64,000 nucleotides of DNA from Nocardia sp. XZ_19_385 (GTDB taxonomy: Bacteria > Actinomycetota > Actinomycetes > Mycobacteriales > Mycobacteriaceae). The notes under the pieces were generated by a model that saw nothing but the letters and a program-made list of their open reading frames with translations, did no database searches and had not been told where the DNA came from. Position 1 is the stretch's first letter. Every line of letters starts with the position of its first letter. The stretch covers positions 1,044,176 through 1,108,175 of the forward strand of contig NZ_JACVEE010000003.1 of NCBI RefSeq assembly GCF_015355755.1, given 5' to 3'. This document shows positions 1 to 8,225 of the stretch, piece by piece. The position numbers and the translations under genes were made by a program.

Positions 1-1
1 C

Positions 2-388
2 GAACTGGGCCTGGCCGGCATCGTCGCCACCAACACCACCATCCGCCGCGACGGACTGCGTACCGACGCCGCCGAGGTCGCCGCCATGGGCGCGGGCGGC
101 CTGTCCGGTCCCCCGGTCGCCGACCGCTCGCTCGAAGTACTGCGCCGGCTCTACGGCCGCGTCGGCGACCAGGTGGTGCTGATCTCGGTCGGCGGCATCG
201 AAACCGCCGACCAGGCCTTCGAACGAATCCTGGCCGGCGCCAGCCTCCTGCAAGGCTTCACCGGCTTCATCTACGGCGGCCCGTTCTGGGCCCGCACCAT
301 CCACCGCGGCATCGCCGAACGCCTGCGCCGGCACGGCTACACCTCCCTGGCCGAGGCGGTCGGCGCGGAGAACGTCGCTCGCACCTGA
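2..388 (+). CDS. pyrD: Dihydroorotate dehydrogenase (quinone), C-terminal part
   Basis: This is the 3' end of a gene that begins before the window; the reading frame is open from base 2. The visible 128 residues carry TNTT, the G-G-LSG-P segment and the late ISVGGI and GASLLQ.FTGF.YGGP motifs that form the FMN phosphate site of class 2 dihydroorotate dehydrogenases. The enzyme oxidises dihydroorotate to orotate in pyrimidine synthesis and passes electrons to membrane quinone. The C-terminus, including the segment before the TGA, looks intact. No terminator is obvious before the next gene, 56 bases downstream. The assignment rests on recognisable family motifs; only the N-terminal half is unseen. 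Confidence 0.93.
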   Translation, partial: ELGLAGIVATNTTIRRDGLRTDAAEVAAMGAGGLSGPPVADRSLEVLRRLYGRVGDQVVLISVGGIETADQAFERILAGASLLQGFTGFIYGGPFWARTIHRGIAERLRRHGYTSLAEAVGAENVART

Positions 389-444
389 GCGGTGTGCAAT
401 CCTGGTGTGGCGCAACATAAAAGCACCGCACCCGGGAGTAGTCG

Positions 445-1917
445 ATGGCCGAGCAGGACGTGGCGACCGCGGTGCTGTGCGGGGTGTTCACACGGCTGGG
501 TAAACGCAGCGGCCTGAACCCGGATCGCCTGCGCACTACCGAAGTCGATGTGGCACCGCTACTTTCGCTGCCGGTGGTGCGTCATCACGCGCAGCGCACC
601 GGCGCCCCAGCGGAGGAAGTCGTGCTGGCCGTGGTGCGCGCGGCCGCGCGCGGATTGCGCTCGACCGACCGGTTGATCGTCGACGCGGTGCTGTGCCTGG
701 GCCTGCTCCGCAAGAACCCGCCCGAGGGCGTCGATCTGGACGGCCTGTACGCGCCGGGGCTCAGCGCCCGGCGTGAGTCGCTGACCGCGCATTGGGCGCT
801 GCTACACGAGGTCACGCGGGCCCCGCGCACCCCGCCGGCGCCGGCGGTGCGCACGCTGCGAGCCCAGGGTGAACCGCGGGCGTTGACGGCGCTGTCGCAC
901 CTGCTGGTTACCACGCCCTCCGGCGTCCCGGCCGACAAAGCCTCGGAAAACGGTGCGGCACAGCCTGGTTCGCGCCACGACCGGGGTGTCGTCATCGTGG
1001 TCGGCGATGCGGTGCTCGACCACATCTACCGCATCGATCACGTCCCGCCGGTCGGGTCGTCGACGCCCGGCAGCTTTCGAGCCCATCCCGGCGGCAAGGG
1101 GCTCAACCGTGCCGTCGCCGCGGCGCGGCTGGGGCTCGAGGTCCAACTGGTTGCCGCGGTCGGCGACGATGACGCCGGCCGCTGGATCCGCGACTATCTG
1201 CGCTCGGAGAACGTGGGCACCGATCTGGTCCGGGTCGTCCCCCGGGCCCGCACGCCGGTGACCGCTTTCATGATCACCGGAACCGGCGCCTCCAGTGCCA
1301 TCGGCTGCCGCGACGAACGCATCCGGCCCAGCATCCAGCAGCTCGGGGGCGACGCGTTCACCGACACCGTCGCCGGCTCGGACGCAGTGCTGTTGACCTT
1401 CGAGCAGCCGATGGTCGTGCTCGAACAGGTGTTGACCATCCTGCGCGAACTGAAGTCCCCGCCGGTGGTCGTACTGCATCCCTCGCCGCAGATCGAGACG
1501 CCGCAGTACTTGTACCGGTTCCTCGGCAGTGTCGACTACCTGATCGGGTCGCCGCAGCAATTGGCCCGGATGCTGCCCGAAGTGGAACTGCACGCCGGCA
1601 CCGATCCCGCGCAGCGGTTGCGGGCGCTGGGTGTGCGGGCGGTGTGCGAGATCGCGGACTTCGGCTGCACGGTGCACTCCGAGGCGGTCAGTACGGAGAT
1701 CACACCGTTCCCGGCGGCACTGCAGGACTCCCCCGGCGCGCACTCCGCGTTCGGTGCTGCCCTGGTCCATCGCGTCATCGCCGCCGGCCGGCCCGCGACC
1801 GAAGCCGATTACCGCTGGGCCACCGCGGCCATGGTCGCGACCCAGTCCTTCGGTGATGTGCCGGGCGCGATGCCGCTGGCCGGGCAGATCGACCGAATCG
1901 TCCGCCTGGCCGAATAA
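445..1917 (+). CDS. PfkB-fold protein with N-terminal helical domain, probable pseudokinase (copy A)
   Basis: The 490-residue protein has two parts. Residues 1 to about 150 form a helical domain of unknown type. Residues 180 to 485 have the PfkB sugar-kinase fold: the VVIVVGDAVLDHIY first strand, the GGKGLN substrate-side motif at 216-221 and an ALGVRAVCE strand. Two signatures are lost. The catalytic GAGD motif reads GAHS (431-434), so the base Asp is Ser. The NxxE metal/nucleotide motif reads SPQQ (369-372). The ATG is preceded by GGGAG. A related gene lies 1.2 kb downstream with the same architecture and the same losses. Phosphotransfer is therefore unlikely; ligand sensing or regulation is a guess. 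Confidence 0.8.
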   Translation: MAEQDVATAVLCGVFTRLGKRSGLNPDRLRTTEVDVAPLLSLPVVRHHAQRTGAPAEEVVLAVVRAAARGLRSTDRLIVDAVLCLGLLRKNPPEGVDLDGLYAPGLSARRESLTAHWALLHEVTRAPRTPPAPAVRTLRAQGEPRALTALSHLLVTTPSGVPADKASENGAAQPGSRHDRGVVIVVGDAVLDHIYRIDHVPPVGSSTPGSFRAHPGGKGLNRAVAAARLGLEVQLVAAVGDDDAGRWIRDYLRSENVGTDLVRVVPRARTPVTAFMITGTGASSAIGCRDERIRPSIQQLGGDAFTDTVAGSDAVLLTFEQPMVVLEQVLTILRELKSPPVVVLHPSPQIETPQYLYRFLGSVDYLIGSPQQLARMLPEVELHAGTDPAQRLRALGVRAVCEIADFGCTVHSEAVSTEITPFPAALQDSPGAHSAFGAALVHRVIAAGRPATEADYRWATAAMVATQSFGDVPGAMPLAGQIDRIVRLAE

Positions 1918-2011
1918 TTCGCGCACTCGGCACACGACCGCCGGGCTCGACCCCGCCCCGAGCCCGGCGACCGCCATTTCCGCATCGGATGCACCGATGC
2001 AGAGTCTGCGG

Positions 2012-2371
2012 TTATCCGACCAGATGCGGCCGGTGCCGGTATCTCTCGGTGACCGGCGGATCGTCGGGTTCGAGCTGCTCGACCTGCAGACGGGCGATCA
2101 TCAACTTGGACAACATGATCACCGCCTGTTCCCAGAGCAGACCGAGTTCCGCGGCGCAGTCGGCGGCGCGCGCCTGAGCGATCCGGTTGTGCACGGAGTC
2201 GATGTCGCTGAGGATTTCGTCGAGTTCCATTCCGGCCCGCGCCTGTTCGCGGGTCAGCAGTCGGTCGGGCAACCAGCTCAGCCGCCATATTCGCTCGCCG
2301 TCGCCGGTCGACCGATACGCCGTCTCGGGCGTGATATCGCTGGTCATGGTCCATTCGGTGGTGCGGATCAT
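2012..2371 (-). CDS. Small conserved protein, paralogue of the 2389-2655 product
   Basis: This encodes a 119-residue soluble protein without signal peptide or membrane segment. It shares a core with its upstream neighbour: a TEW.MTSDIT start, WRLSWLPDRLLTREQA.AGM.L.EI, then a helical C-terminus. A GGAGAGAG ribosome site precedes the ATG, 17 bases after the neighbour's stop, so the two probably form one transcript. The C-terminal 40 residues are an extension not present in the neighbour. The short WLP..LLTR.QA motif resembles small uncharacterised proteins common in mycolate actinomycetes, but I cannot assign a function. High third-position GC supports coding. Confidence 0.68.
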   Translation of the reverse strand: MIRTTEWTMTSDITPETAYRSTGDGERIWRLSWLPDRLLTREQARAGMELDEILSDIDSVHNRIAQARAADCAAELGLLWEQAVIMLSKLMIARLQVEQLEPDDPPVTERYRHRPHLVG

Positions 2372-2388
2372 TGCGCTCTCTCCGGGTG

Positions 2389-2655
2389 CTACAGCTCAGT
2401 GATGAGCTGTTCTAACGGAATTCCGAGTTGTCCAGCGCAGTGGACGGCTCGAAGATGTGCCATCCGGTCGTGCCGGAATGCCTGGGTGCTGACGATCTCG
2501 GCGAGATCCATCCCCGCAATTGCCTGTTCACGTGTGAGCAGTCGGTCTGGCAACCAGCTCAACCGCCAAGATCTGGTCCACTTCTCGGCCACCCGCTGGG
2601 CCGATTCTGTGGTGATATCGCTGGTCACGGACCATTCGGTTACATAGAGGGTCAC
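2389..2655 (-). CDS. Small conserved protein, paralogue of the 2012-2371 product
   Basis: This encodes an 88-residue protein starting at GTG, with GGGAG six bases upstream. It repeats the TEW..TSDIT and WRLSWLPDRLLTREQA.AGM.LAEI core of the following gene but stops soon after it, so the two are diverged tandem duplicates. There is no signal peptide, cysteine cluster or membrane segment. The pair lies antisense between the two PfkB-fold genes, which are also duplicates of each other. Whether the arrangement is functional or a by-product of a regional duplication cannot be decided here. Function is unknown. Confidence 0.65.
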   Translation of the reverse strand: MTLYVTEWSVTSDITTESAQRVAEKWTRSWRLSWLPDRLLTREQAIAGMDLAEIVSTQAFRHDRMAHLRAVHCAGQLGIPLEQLITEL

Positions 2656-3162
2656 GACTGTCTCCCGAGAGGCGGTGCCGCCAACCGGTGTGCTGCCGTG
2701 TTTTTGGGTGCGCGAGACCCGGCCGACGGGCGGAGCCGAGTCGGTCGGTGAATGTCGCGATATCTGTTGATCGTGCGATATCTACACAGAAGCGTTAGGG
2801 CGACGACGGGACTGGTTGTCAGAGGAACGGGGGCGAATCTTCGCCTAGCCGGCGAAGTTCGGCTCCAGCTCCGTATCGGGCCGGTGCTGCCGGCGCCGGC
2901 GGATACGCCGTTTCACGAGAACCACTCTCATCACCAGACCCTCCCGAAGTTCCTGGTGGGGCGATGTATCGCCTGGGACTCAAGTGTGGCTGGTCAGGCG
3001 CTTCATCGCTACTATTTCTTTGACAAATGCCGCCGGTTGACGTCAATTGTCATGACTTAGAAGGAATTCACCGCGCGAAGACTGGCTAAACCCGCAATTG
3101 CCGCCTATCGTGAGCGCGGTACAACCCTGGAACAATGACCACCTCGAGGAGTGGATCGCGCC
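2656..3162. other. Intergenic stretch of about 500 bp before the second PfkB-fold gene
   Basis: I find no convincing gene here. Open frames exist on both strands, but they lack ribosome sites and recognisable protein features. The right half is less GC-rich than its surroundings and contains the palindromes at 3037-3056. It probably holds promoters for the divergent transcripts starting at 2655 (minus) and 3163 (plus). Confidence 0.5.
3037..3056. promoter_or_regulatory. Adjacent palindromes, possible operator
   Basis: TTGACGTCAA (3037-3046) and GTCATGAC (3049-3056) are both perfect palindromes, two bases apart, in an AT-richer patch about 110 bases before the copy B start. Such paired dyads are typical of dimeric repressor sites, but the regulator is unknown. 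Confidence 0.35.
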
Positions 3163-4716
3163 ATGGTGCCGCAGGATTCGGCTACCGCCGCTGTGCGAAA
3201 CATCCTCACCCGCCTGGGCAAACACCGCGGCCTGGTGGACAGTGAAGGCCGTTTGCGGCGCACCGTGGTCGATGTCGAGCCGTTGCTGGGCCAGCAGGCG
3301 GTACGTGATCGAGCCTACCGCGAAGGTGCCGAGCCCGAGCAGGTCGTACCAACCGTGGTCCGGGACCTCGCCCGGCAATTGCCGCCCACCGAACGCCTGA
3401 TCGCCGATGCCGCACTGTCATTGGGACTGCTGCGCGACAACCCGCCCGCAGGCGCCGATCTCGACGGCTTCTACGGTGCCGACCTCGGTCAGCGCCGCGA
3501 GTTCCTGACCGAGAACTGGCAGCTGCTGCACACCCACCTCCGCGTCGACCCGATTCCGGAACCGCCGACGGTGCGCTCACTGCGATCCACGCACGAACAT
3601 CGCGCGGTCACAATGCTCGCCGGACTGTTGACCAGTCAATCCGGCTATCGTGGCACGGCGACCTCGGCCGCGATGCTGGAAACGGTTGCCAAACGGCGGC
3701 ATACGCGCACGGAGATGGGCGTGGTCACGGTCATCGGCGACGCCGTCATCGACCATATCTACCGCACCGATCTGATGCCCTCGGCCGAAGGCCCGCCCGC
3801 GCGTGGACGTTTCGAGGAACAGATCGGCGGCAAGGGACTCAATCGCGCCATCGCCGCCGCGCGGCTGGGCTACCAGGTCCGTCTGCTCGCCGCGGTCGGA
3901 GACGATCTGGCCGGTCAGCGCATTCTGCACAAACTCGACGAGGAGCATGTCGACACCGAACTGGTGAAAACCGTGCGCGGCGAGCCCACCCCGATAGCAG
4001 CGGTCATCATCGACGCCGCCGGCGGCATGGGGACGATCGGTCGCGTCGATGATGCAGTCCGGTTGAGCCGGGAAGATTTGAAGCAACCCTCGGCCCGGCA
4101 GGCGATCCTCGAATCCGACGCGCTGCTCATGACCTTCGAGCAGCCTCTCGCCGTCATCGAGCAGGTGCTGGAGATGGTGCGGCTCGCCTCGGACCCGCCG
4201 TGGGTACTGGTGCAGCCCACCCCTCCATTGGATGTGCCGCAGTACCTCTACCGGCATTTGAGCCAAATCGATTACCTGATCGGCACCCGCCGCGAGCTGG
4301 CCAGCTTGCTGACACCGGGCGATCGGACCGGCCGGTCGGCGCTCGGCACCCGCGCGTCCGAGGCCGGCAACGGCGGCACCGAGACGGTGCAGCAGTTGCT
4401 GGCGATGGGTGTCGCCACGGTGTGCACGGCAGAGGGCTTCCGATGCCAGGTGCGATCGGCGGGCCTGGACATCGATATCGCCCGCCCGATGGCCGCACAG
4501 CTCGACGAATCGCCCGGCGCGCGTGCGGCATTCACCGCGGCCCTGGCCGCGCGGCTGGTCACCAATGACCGTGAGGCCGAGCGCGCAGATTTCGAATGGG
4601 CCACCGCCGCCATGGCCGCCACCCAATCCTTCGGCGCGGTCGCCGGAACGATGCCGCTGATGGACGAGATCGATCGGATCGCCAACTATCCCGGCACCGG
4701 GACCGCTGGTGGTTGA
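3163..4716 (+). CDS. PfkB-fold protein with N-terminal helical domain, probable pseudokinase (copy B)
   Basis: This is a paralogue of the 445-1917 product with the same order of parts. An N-terminal helical domain has the shared LTRLGKH.GL, TVVDVEPLL and GLLRDNPP..ADLDG segments; the PfkB fold follows with VVTVIGDAVIDHIYRTD and GGKGLNRAIAAARLG. The GAGD catalytic motif has become GARA and the NxxE motif TRRE, so the catalytic Asp is absent here too. I chose ATG 3163 over GTG 3151: AGGAG at 3147-3151 overlaps the GTG but sits 11 bases before the ATG, and the resulting N-terminus aligns with copy A. The protein is 517 residues. Sugar binding may be retained because the GG motif is intact. Confidence 0.8.
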   Translation: MVPQDSATAAVRNILTRLGKHRGLVDSEGRLRRTVVDVEPLLGQQAVRDRAYREGAEPEQVVPTVVRDLARQLPPTERLIADAALSLGLLRDNPPAGADLDGFYGADLGQRREFLTENWQLLHTHLRVDPIPEPPTVRSLRSTHEHRAVTMLAGLLTSQSGYRGTATSAAMLETVAKRRHTRTEMGVVTVIGDAVIDHIYRTDLMPSAEGPPARGRFEEQIGGKGLNRAIAAARLGYQVRLLAAVGDDLAGQRILHKLDEEHVDTELVKTVRGEPTPIAAVIIDAAGGMGTIGRVDDAVRLSREDLKQPSARQAILESDALLMTFEQPLAVIEQVLEMVRLASDPPWVLVQPTPPLDVPQYLYRHLSQIDYLIGTRRELASLLTPGDRTGRSALGTRASEAGNGGTETVQQLLAMGVATVCTAEGFRCQVRSAGLDIDIARPMAAQLDESPGARAAFTAALAARLVTNDREAERADFEWATAAMAATQSFGAVAGTMPLMDEIDRIANYPGTGTAGG

Positions 4717-4844
4717 TTTGAAACCGCCGCGTTCCCGCGCCAGACCCGCTGTCACGCGCCGTTAGGCGCTCAGTATCGTCTCGCCATCGTCTCTGCCTGC
4801 TCTGCCCTCGAGATCCACTGCCACTGTCCTGTTTCGGAGGAACT

Positions 4845-5621
4845 TTGATCAGAACCGCGTCGAGCCTTGCCGAAACCGCTCACCGGTTGACGCGTAAGGG
4901 TCGCGAACTGCACGTACAGGTGCTGGAATTAGCCGACGTCCGGGACGGCGGCTACGTGCTCGTCTTCGGCGAGATCGCCGACGACTGTCTGGTCCGGATC
5001 CATTCGCGATGTCTCTACGGTGACGCGCTGCGCTCCGACGACTGCGATTGCGGCCCCGAGTTGGACAAGGCCATGGATCTGATCCAGGAGGAAGGCTCCG
5101 GCGTACTGGTCTACCTGGAGCAGGAGGGCCGGGGCGCCGGGCTGATCGCGAAGGCGCGCGGGCTGCGCGACGGGGACCTGACCGGCGCCGACACCTTCAC
5201 CAGCTACCGCACGCTGGGCTTCCCCGAGGATTCCCGCTCATACGAGCTGGCCGCGAAAACCCTTGCCGCACTGGGCTTGAGCGCGGTGCGACTGCTCACC
5301 AACAACCCGGAGAAGGCGCACGCGCTGCGGGCCGCCAATATCGCCGTCACCGCGGTGCCGCTGCTCACCCGGGCCCGCAGCGCCCGGGCCCGGCAGTACC
5401 TGGAGGCCAAGCGCAAACGACGACGGCACTGGATTCCGGTCGAGGCCGAGGCGCCCTGGGCGATCGAGGCATCCATCGCGATCGAGGACACCGCGATTCT
5501 TCCCGCACTGCCCGATGACCCGCGCAAGCGCCGTATCCACTGGTTGTGGTTCTCCCGCGAGGGCGGTTTCACCGCCCGCCGACGGGCGCGAAAGGCCGGT
5601 TTGGTCGCGACCTCGGGGTAA
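4845..5621 (+). CDS. ribA: GTP cyclohydrolase II (stand-alone RibA type)
   Basis: The 258-residue protein opens the imidazole ring of GTP, the first step of riboflavin synthesis. The zinc site is visible as HSRCLYGDALRSDDCDCG, with three cysteines at family spacing. The catalytic Asp/Arg pair lies in GFPEDSRSYELA, and LLTNNPEKA closes the GTP site. There is no N-terminal dihydroxybutanone-phosphate synthase domain, unlike bifunctional actinobacterial RibBA. The start is a TTG with GGAGG four bases upstream, which is rather tight. About 60 residues after the core domain are basic and aromatic and exceed the minimal enzyme. It lies apart from other riboflavin genes, so it may be a second copy serving a specialised pathway. 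Confidence 0.88.
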   Translation: MIRTASSLAETAHRLTRKGRELHVQVLELADVRDGGYVLVFGEIADDCLVRIHSRCLYGDALRSDDCDCGPELDKAMDLIQEEGSGVLVYLEQEGRGAGLIAKARGLRDGDLTGADTFTSYRTLGFPEDSRSYELAAKTLAALGLSAVRLLTNNPEKAHALRAANIAVTAVPLLTRARSARARQYLEAKRKRRRHWIPVEAEAPWAIEASIAIEDTAILPALPDDPRKRRIHWLWFSREGGFTARRRARKAGLVATSG

Positions 5622-5780
5622 CGACCGCCACTTTACTGTTTCTTTGGTTACGATAAGTGAGCCGCGCCACTCGATGACGCGCCGAACCGTGAGTTGATGA
5701 CACAACCTTCTGCACACTGTGTCAGCGACGGCGAGGCGGATCGAGGTCGGTTCTCAGACAGAGCTATCGGGAACAGGAAA

Positions 5781-7613
5781 ATGAGCACAACAGAAATCGG
5801 TTTCGCGCACGAGTCCGGCAAGACGGTCTATACCGTTCCCGAGGCGTTCCAGGAGACGATCAAGCTGCGGCCCGACGCCATCGCGTTGCGGACGGTCGGC
5901 GGCACCACCGAGTTCAGCTGGCAGCAGTACGGCGACCGGGTCCGGGTTATCGCCGCGGGTCTGGCGAAGCTGGGTATCGGCCACGGCGACACCGTCGGCA
6001 TCATGCTCACCAACCGGCCGGAGTTCAACCTGGTCGACACCGCCGCGTTGCACCTGGGCGCCACGCCGTTCTCCATCTACAACACCAGCTCGCCCGAGCA
6101 GATCACGCACCTGTTCACCAACGCCGAGAACAAGGTCGTGATCACCGAGCGCGCCTTCCTGGACACCATCCGGGCGGCGGGCGTCGAGCTCGAGCACATC
6201 GTGGTCGTCGACGGCCCGGCCGAGGGCGCGCTCGACCTGACGGCCGTGGAGGCGGATCCGCTGCTGGACTTCGACTTCGACGAGTCCTGGAAAGCCGTCA
6301 ACCCCGGCGACCTGGCCACCCTGATCTACACCTCAGGCACCACCGGCCCGTCCAAGGGCGTGGAGATCACCCACCGCAACGTGCTGGCCCAGATCATCGC
6401 GCTGGTCAACGGCCCGCTGCGGGTCGGCTATGACGATCGCGCCATCTCCTACCTGCCGGCCGCGCATGTCGCCGACCGCATCTCCGGGCACGCCATCAGC
6501 CTGCTCACCGGCATGCTCGTCACCTGCGTGCCGGACCCGCGGGAGATCGCCGCCGCACTGCCCGACGCCCGCCCGACCGTGTTCTTCGGTGTGCCGCGGG
6601 TGTGGCAGAAGATCAAGGCCGGTATCGACGGCAAGCTGTCCACCGAGCCGAGCCCGGTGAAGAAGAAGCTGGCGAACTGGGCGATCGAGACCGGCATCGC
6701 GGCGGCCCGCGCCGACCTGGCCGGCAAGGGCCGTGGCCCGGTGCTCGGCCTGCAGTACAAGCTCGCGGACACGCTCGTGCTGTCGAAGCTGCGCGCCGCG
6801 CTGGGCATGGACAACCTGAAGGTGGCCGCCTCCGGTGCGGCCGCGATCCCGCCGGAGACCCTCGAGTACTACCTCGGTCTCGGGTTCACCGTCACCGAGG
6901 TGTGGGGCATGTCCGAGACCTGCGGTGTCGGCACCTACACCGAGCTGGACAAGCCGCGCCCGGGTTCGGTCGGCCGCGCGGTCGACGGCCTGGAACTGCG
7001 CCTGGGCGAGGACGGCGAACTGCTGTGCCGCGGCCCGATCGTCACCCCCGGATACCGCAAGCAGGCCGACAAGACCAAAGAGGCGATCGACGACGACGGC
7101 TGGCTGCACACAGGTGACGTCGCCACCATCGACGCCGACGGTTACGTGCGCATCGTGGACCGTAAGAAGGAACTGATCATCAACGAGGCGGGGAAGAACA
7201 TCTCCCCCACCAATATCGAGAACTCGGTGAAGTCGGCGTCCTCGCTGATCGGCCAGGTGGTGGCGATCGGTGAGGCCAAGCCTTACATCGGCGCGCTGAT
7301 CACCCTCGATCCCGACACCGCCGCCCTGCGCGCCAAGGCGCTGGATGTCCCCGGCGACGACCTCGCCGCGCTGTCCACCCGTAAGGAGATCCTCGACGAG
7401 GTGCGTGCCGCCGTCGAGTCGGGCAACCGGAAGCTGTCCCGGGTCGAGCAGATCAAGCGCTTCACCGTGGTCCCGCAGCCGTGGGAGCCGGGCGGCGAGG
7501 AGCTCACCCCGACCATGAAGCTCAAGCGCAACCCGATCGCCGCCAAGTACGGCGCGGAGATCGCTTCGCTCTACGAGAAGGACGCCCCGGCGACCGTCAT
7601 CGACCTCAAGTAG
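5781..7613 (+). CDS. fadD15: Long-chain fatty-acid-CoA ligase, FadD15-like
   Basis: The 610-residue AMP-forming ligase activates fatty acids to acyl-CoA. The P-loop-like YTSGTTGPSKGVEITH, the SYLPAAHVADR segment and the adenylate motif VWGMSETCGVGTYT are present. So are the hinge region TGDVATIDADGYVRIVDRKKE and a C-terminal catalytic Lys in ELTPTMKLKRN. Length and motif wording match the mycobacterial FadD15 / yeast Faa1-like subgroup. The frame is open upstream, but the ATG at 5781 follows AGGAAA and begins the recognisable homology. The gene stands alone and ends at a strong bidirectional terminator. The likely role is uptake of fatty acids for beta-oxidation or lipid storage. Confidence 0.92.
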   Translation: MSTTEIGFAHESGKTVYTVPEAFQETIKLRPDAIALRTVGGTTEFSWQQYGDRVRVIAAGLAKLGIGHGDTVGIMLTNRPEFNLVDTAALHLGATPFSIYNTSSPEQITHLFTNAENKVVITERAFLDTIRAAGVELEHIVVVDGPAEGALDLTAVEADPLLDFDFDESWKAVNPGDLATLIYTSGTTGPSKGVEITHRNVLAQIIALVNGPLRVGYDDRAISYLPAAHVADRISGHAISLLTGMLVTCVPDPREIAAALPDARPTVFFGVPRVWQKIKAGIDGKLSTEPSPVKKKLANWAIETGIAAARADLAGKGRGPVLGLQYKLADTLVLSKLRAALGMDNLKVAASGAAAIPPETLEYYLGLGFTVTEVWGMSETCGVGTYTELDKPRPGSVGRAVDGLELRLGEDGELLCRGPIVTPGYRKQADKTKEAIDDDGWLHTGDVATIDADGYVRIVDRKKELIINEAGKNISPTNIENSVKSASSLIGQVVAIGEAKPYIGALITLDPDTAALRAKALDVPGDDLAALSTRKEILDEVRAAVESGNRKLSRVEQIKRFTVVPQPWEPGGEELTPTMKLKRNPIAAKYGAEIASLYEKDAPATVIDLK

Positions 7614-7623
7614 TTCTCTGAAA

Positions 7624-7664
7624 ACGACGGTGGCCCCGGGCATTTCGCCCGGGGCCACCGTCGT
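7624..7664. terminator. Bidirectional terminator hairpin
   Basis: A perfect 18-bp stem (7624-7641 with 7647-7664) encloses a five-base loop. It lies between the convergent stops of the acyl-CoA ligase and the PEBP-family gene, so it can end both transcripts. No clear T-tract follows, which is usual in actinomycetes. Confidence 0.9.
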
Positions 7665-7673
7665 GTCAGGACC

Positions 7674-8201
7674 TCACTCGATCTCGTACTTGCCGATCAG
7701 GGTGGCGCGGCCCAGGGTGTGGAAGAACAGGTTGAATCCGAGCACCGCGGGCGCGACGTTCTCATCGATGTCGAGCTTCTCCACGTCGACGGCGTGCACG
7801 ACGACGAAATAGCGGTGCGGGCCGTGGCCCTGCGGCGGGGCAGCGCCGACGAAACCGGGGAACCCGGCGTCGTTGCGCAGGTTCAGCGCGCCCGCGGGCA
7901 GGCTGCCGCCCTTGCTGCCCGCGCCGGTCGGCAGCGAGGTGGTGCTCACCGGGATGTTCGCCACGGCCCAGTGCCAGAAACCGGAGGCGGTAGGGGCGTC
8001 CGGGTCGTAGACGGTGACCGCGAAACTCTTTGTCTCCGCGGGGAATCCGGACCAGGACAGCTGCGGGGAGATGTCCTTGCCGCCGGCGCCCAGGACATCG
8101 CTGACCTGATCGTTGCCCAGGGTCTGGCCGTCCTCGATATCGGCGGAGGTGACGGTGAAGCTCGGTACCTGCGGAAGCGCGTCGTACGGGTTGTAGGTCA
8201 T
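7674..8201 (-). CDS. YbhB/YbcL family PEBP-like protein
   Basis: The 175-residue cytoplasmic protein belongs to the phosphatidylethanolamine-binding (Raf kinase inhibitor-like) family. The ligand pocket signatures [13 protein letters not shown] and [13 protein letters not shown] are both complete, as is [10 protein letters not shown] before them. Length fits the bacterial family. The bacterial members bind small anionic or phospholipid-like ligands; the biological role is mostly unknown. The gene begins 24 bases after the M20 peptidase stop with AGAAGGGGAA before ATG, so the two are probably cotranscribed. It ends at the terminator at 7624-7664. Confidence 0.92.
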   Translation of the reverse strand: MTYNPYDALPQVPSFTVTSADIEDGQTLGNDQVSDVLGAGGKDISPQLSWSGFPAETKSFAVTVYDPDAPTASGFWHWAVANIPVSTTSLPTGAGSKGGSLPAGALNLRNDAGFPGFVGAAPPQGHGPHRYFVVVHAVDVEKLDIDENVAPAVLGFNLFFHTLGRATLIGKYEIE

Positions 8202-8225
8202 GGTTCCCCTTCTACTTCGATGAGA

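Noticed and set aside
802..1977. Long minus-strand open frame inside the first PfkB-fold gene
   Set aside because: It is the high-GC shadow of the real plus-strand gene, with Arg/Gly/Asp-rich composition and no recognisable motif.
4741..4844. Possible FMN riboswitch before the GTP cyclohydrolase II gene
   Set aside because: The gap is only about 130 bases and I see none of the conserved FMN-element blocks.
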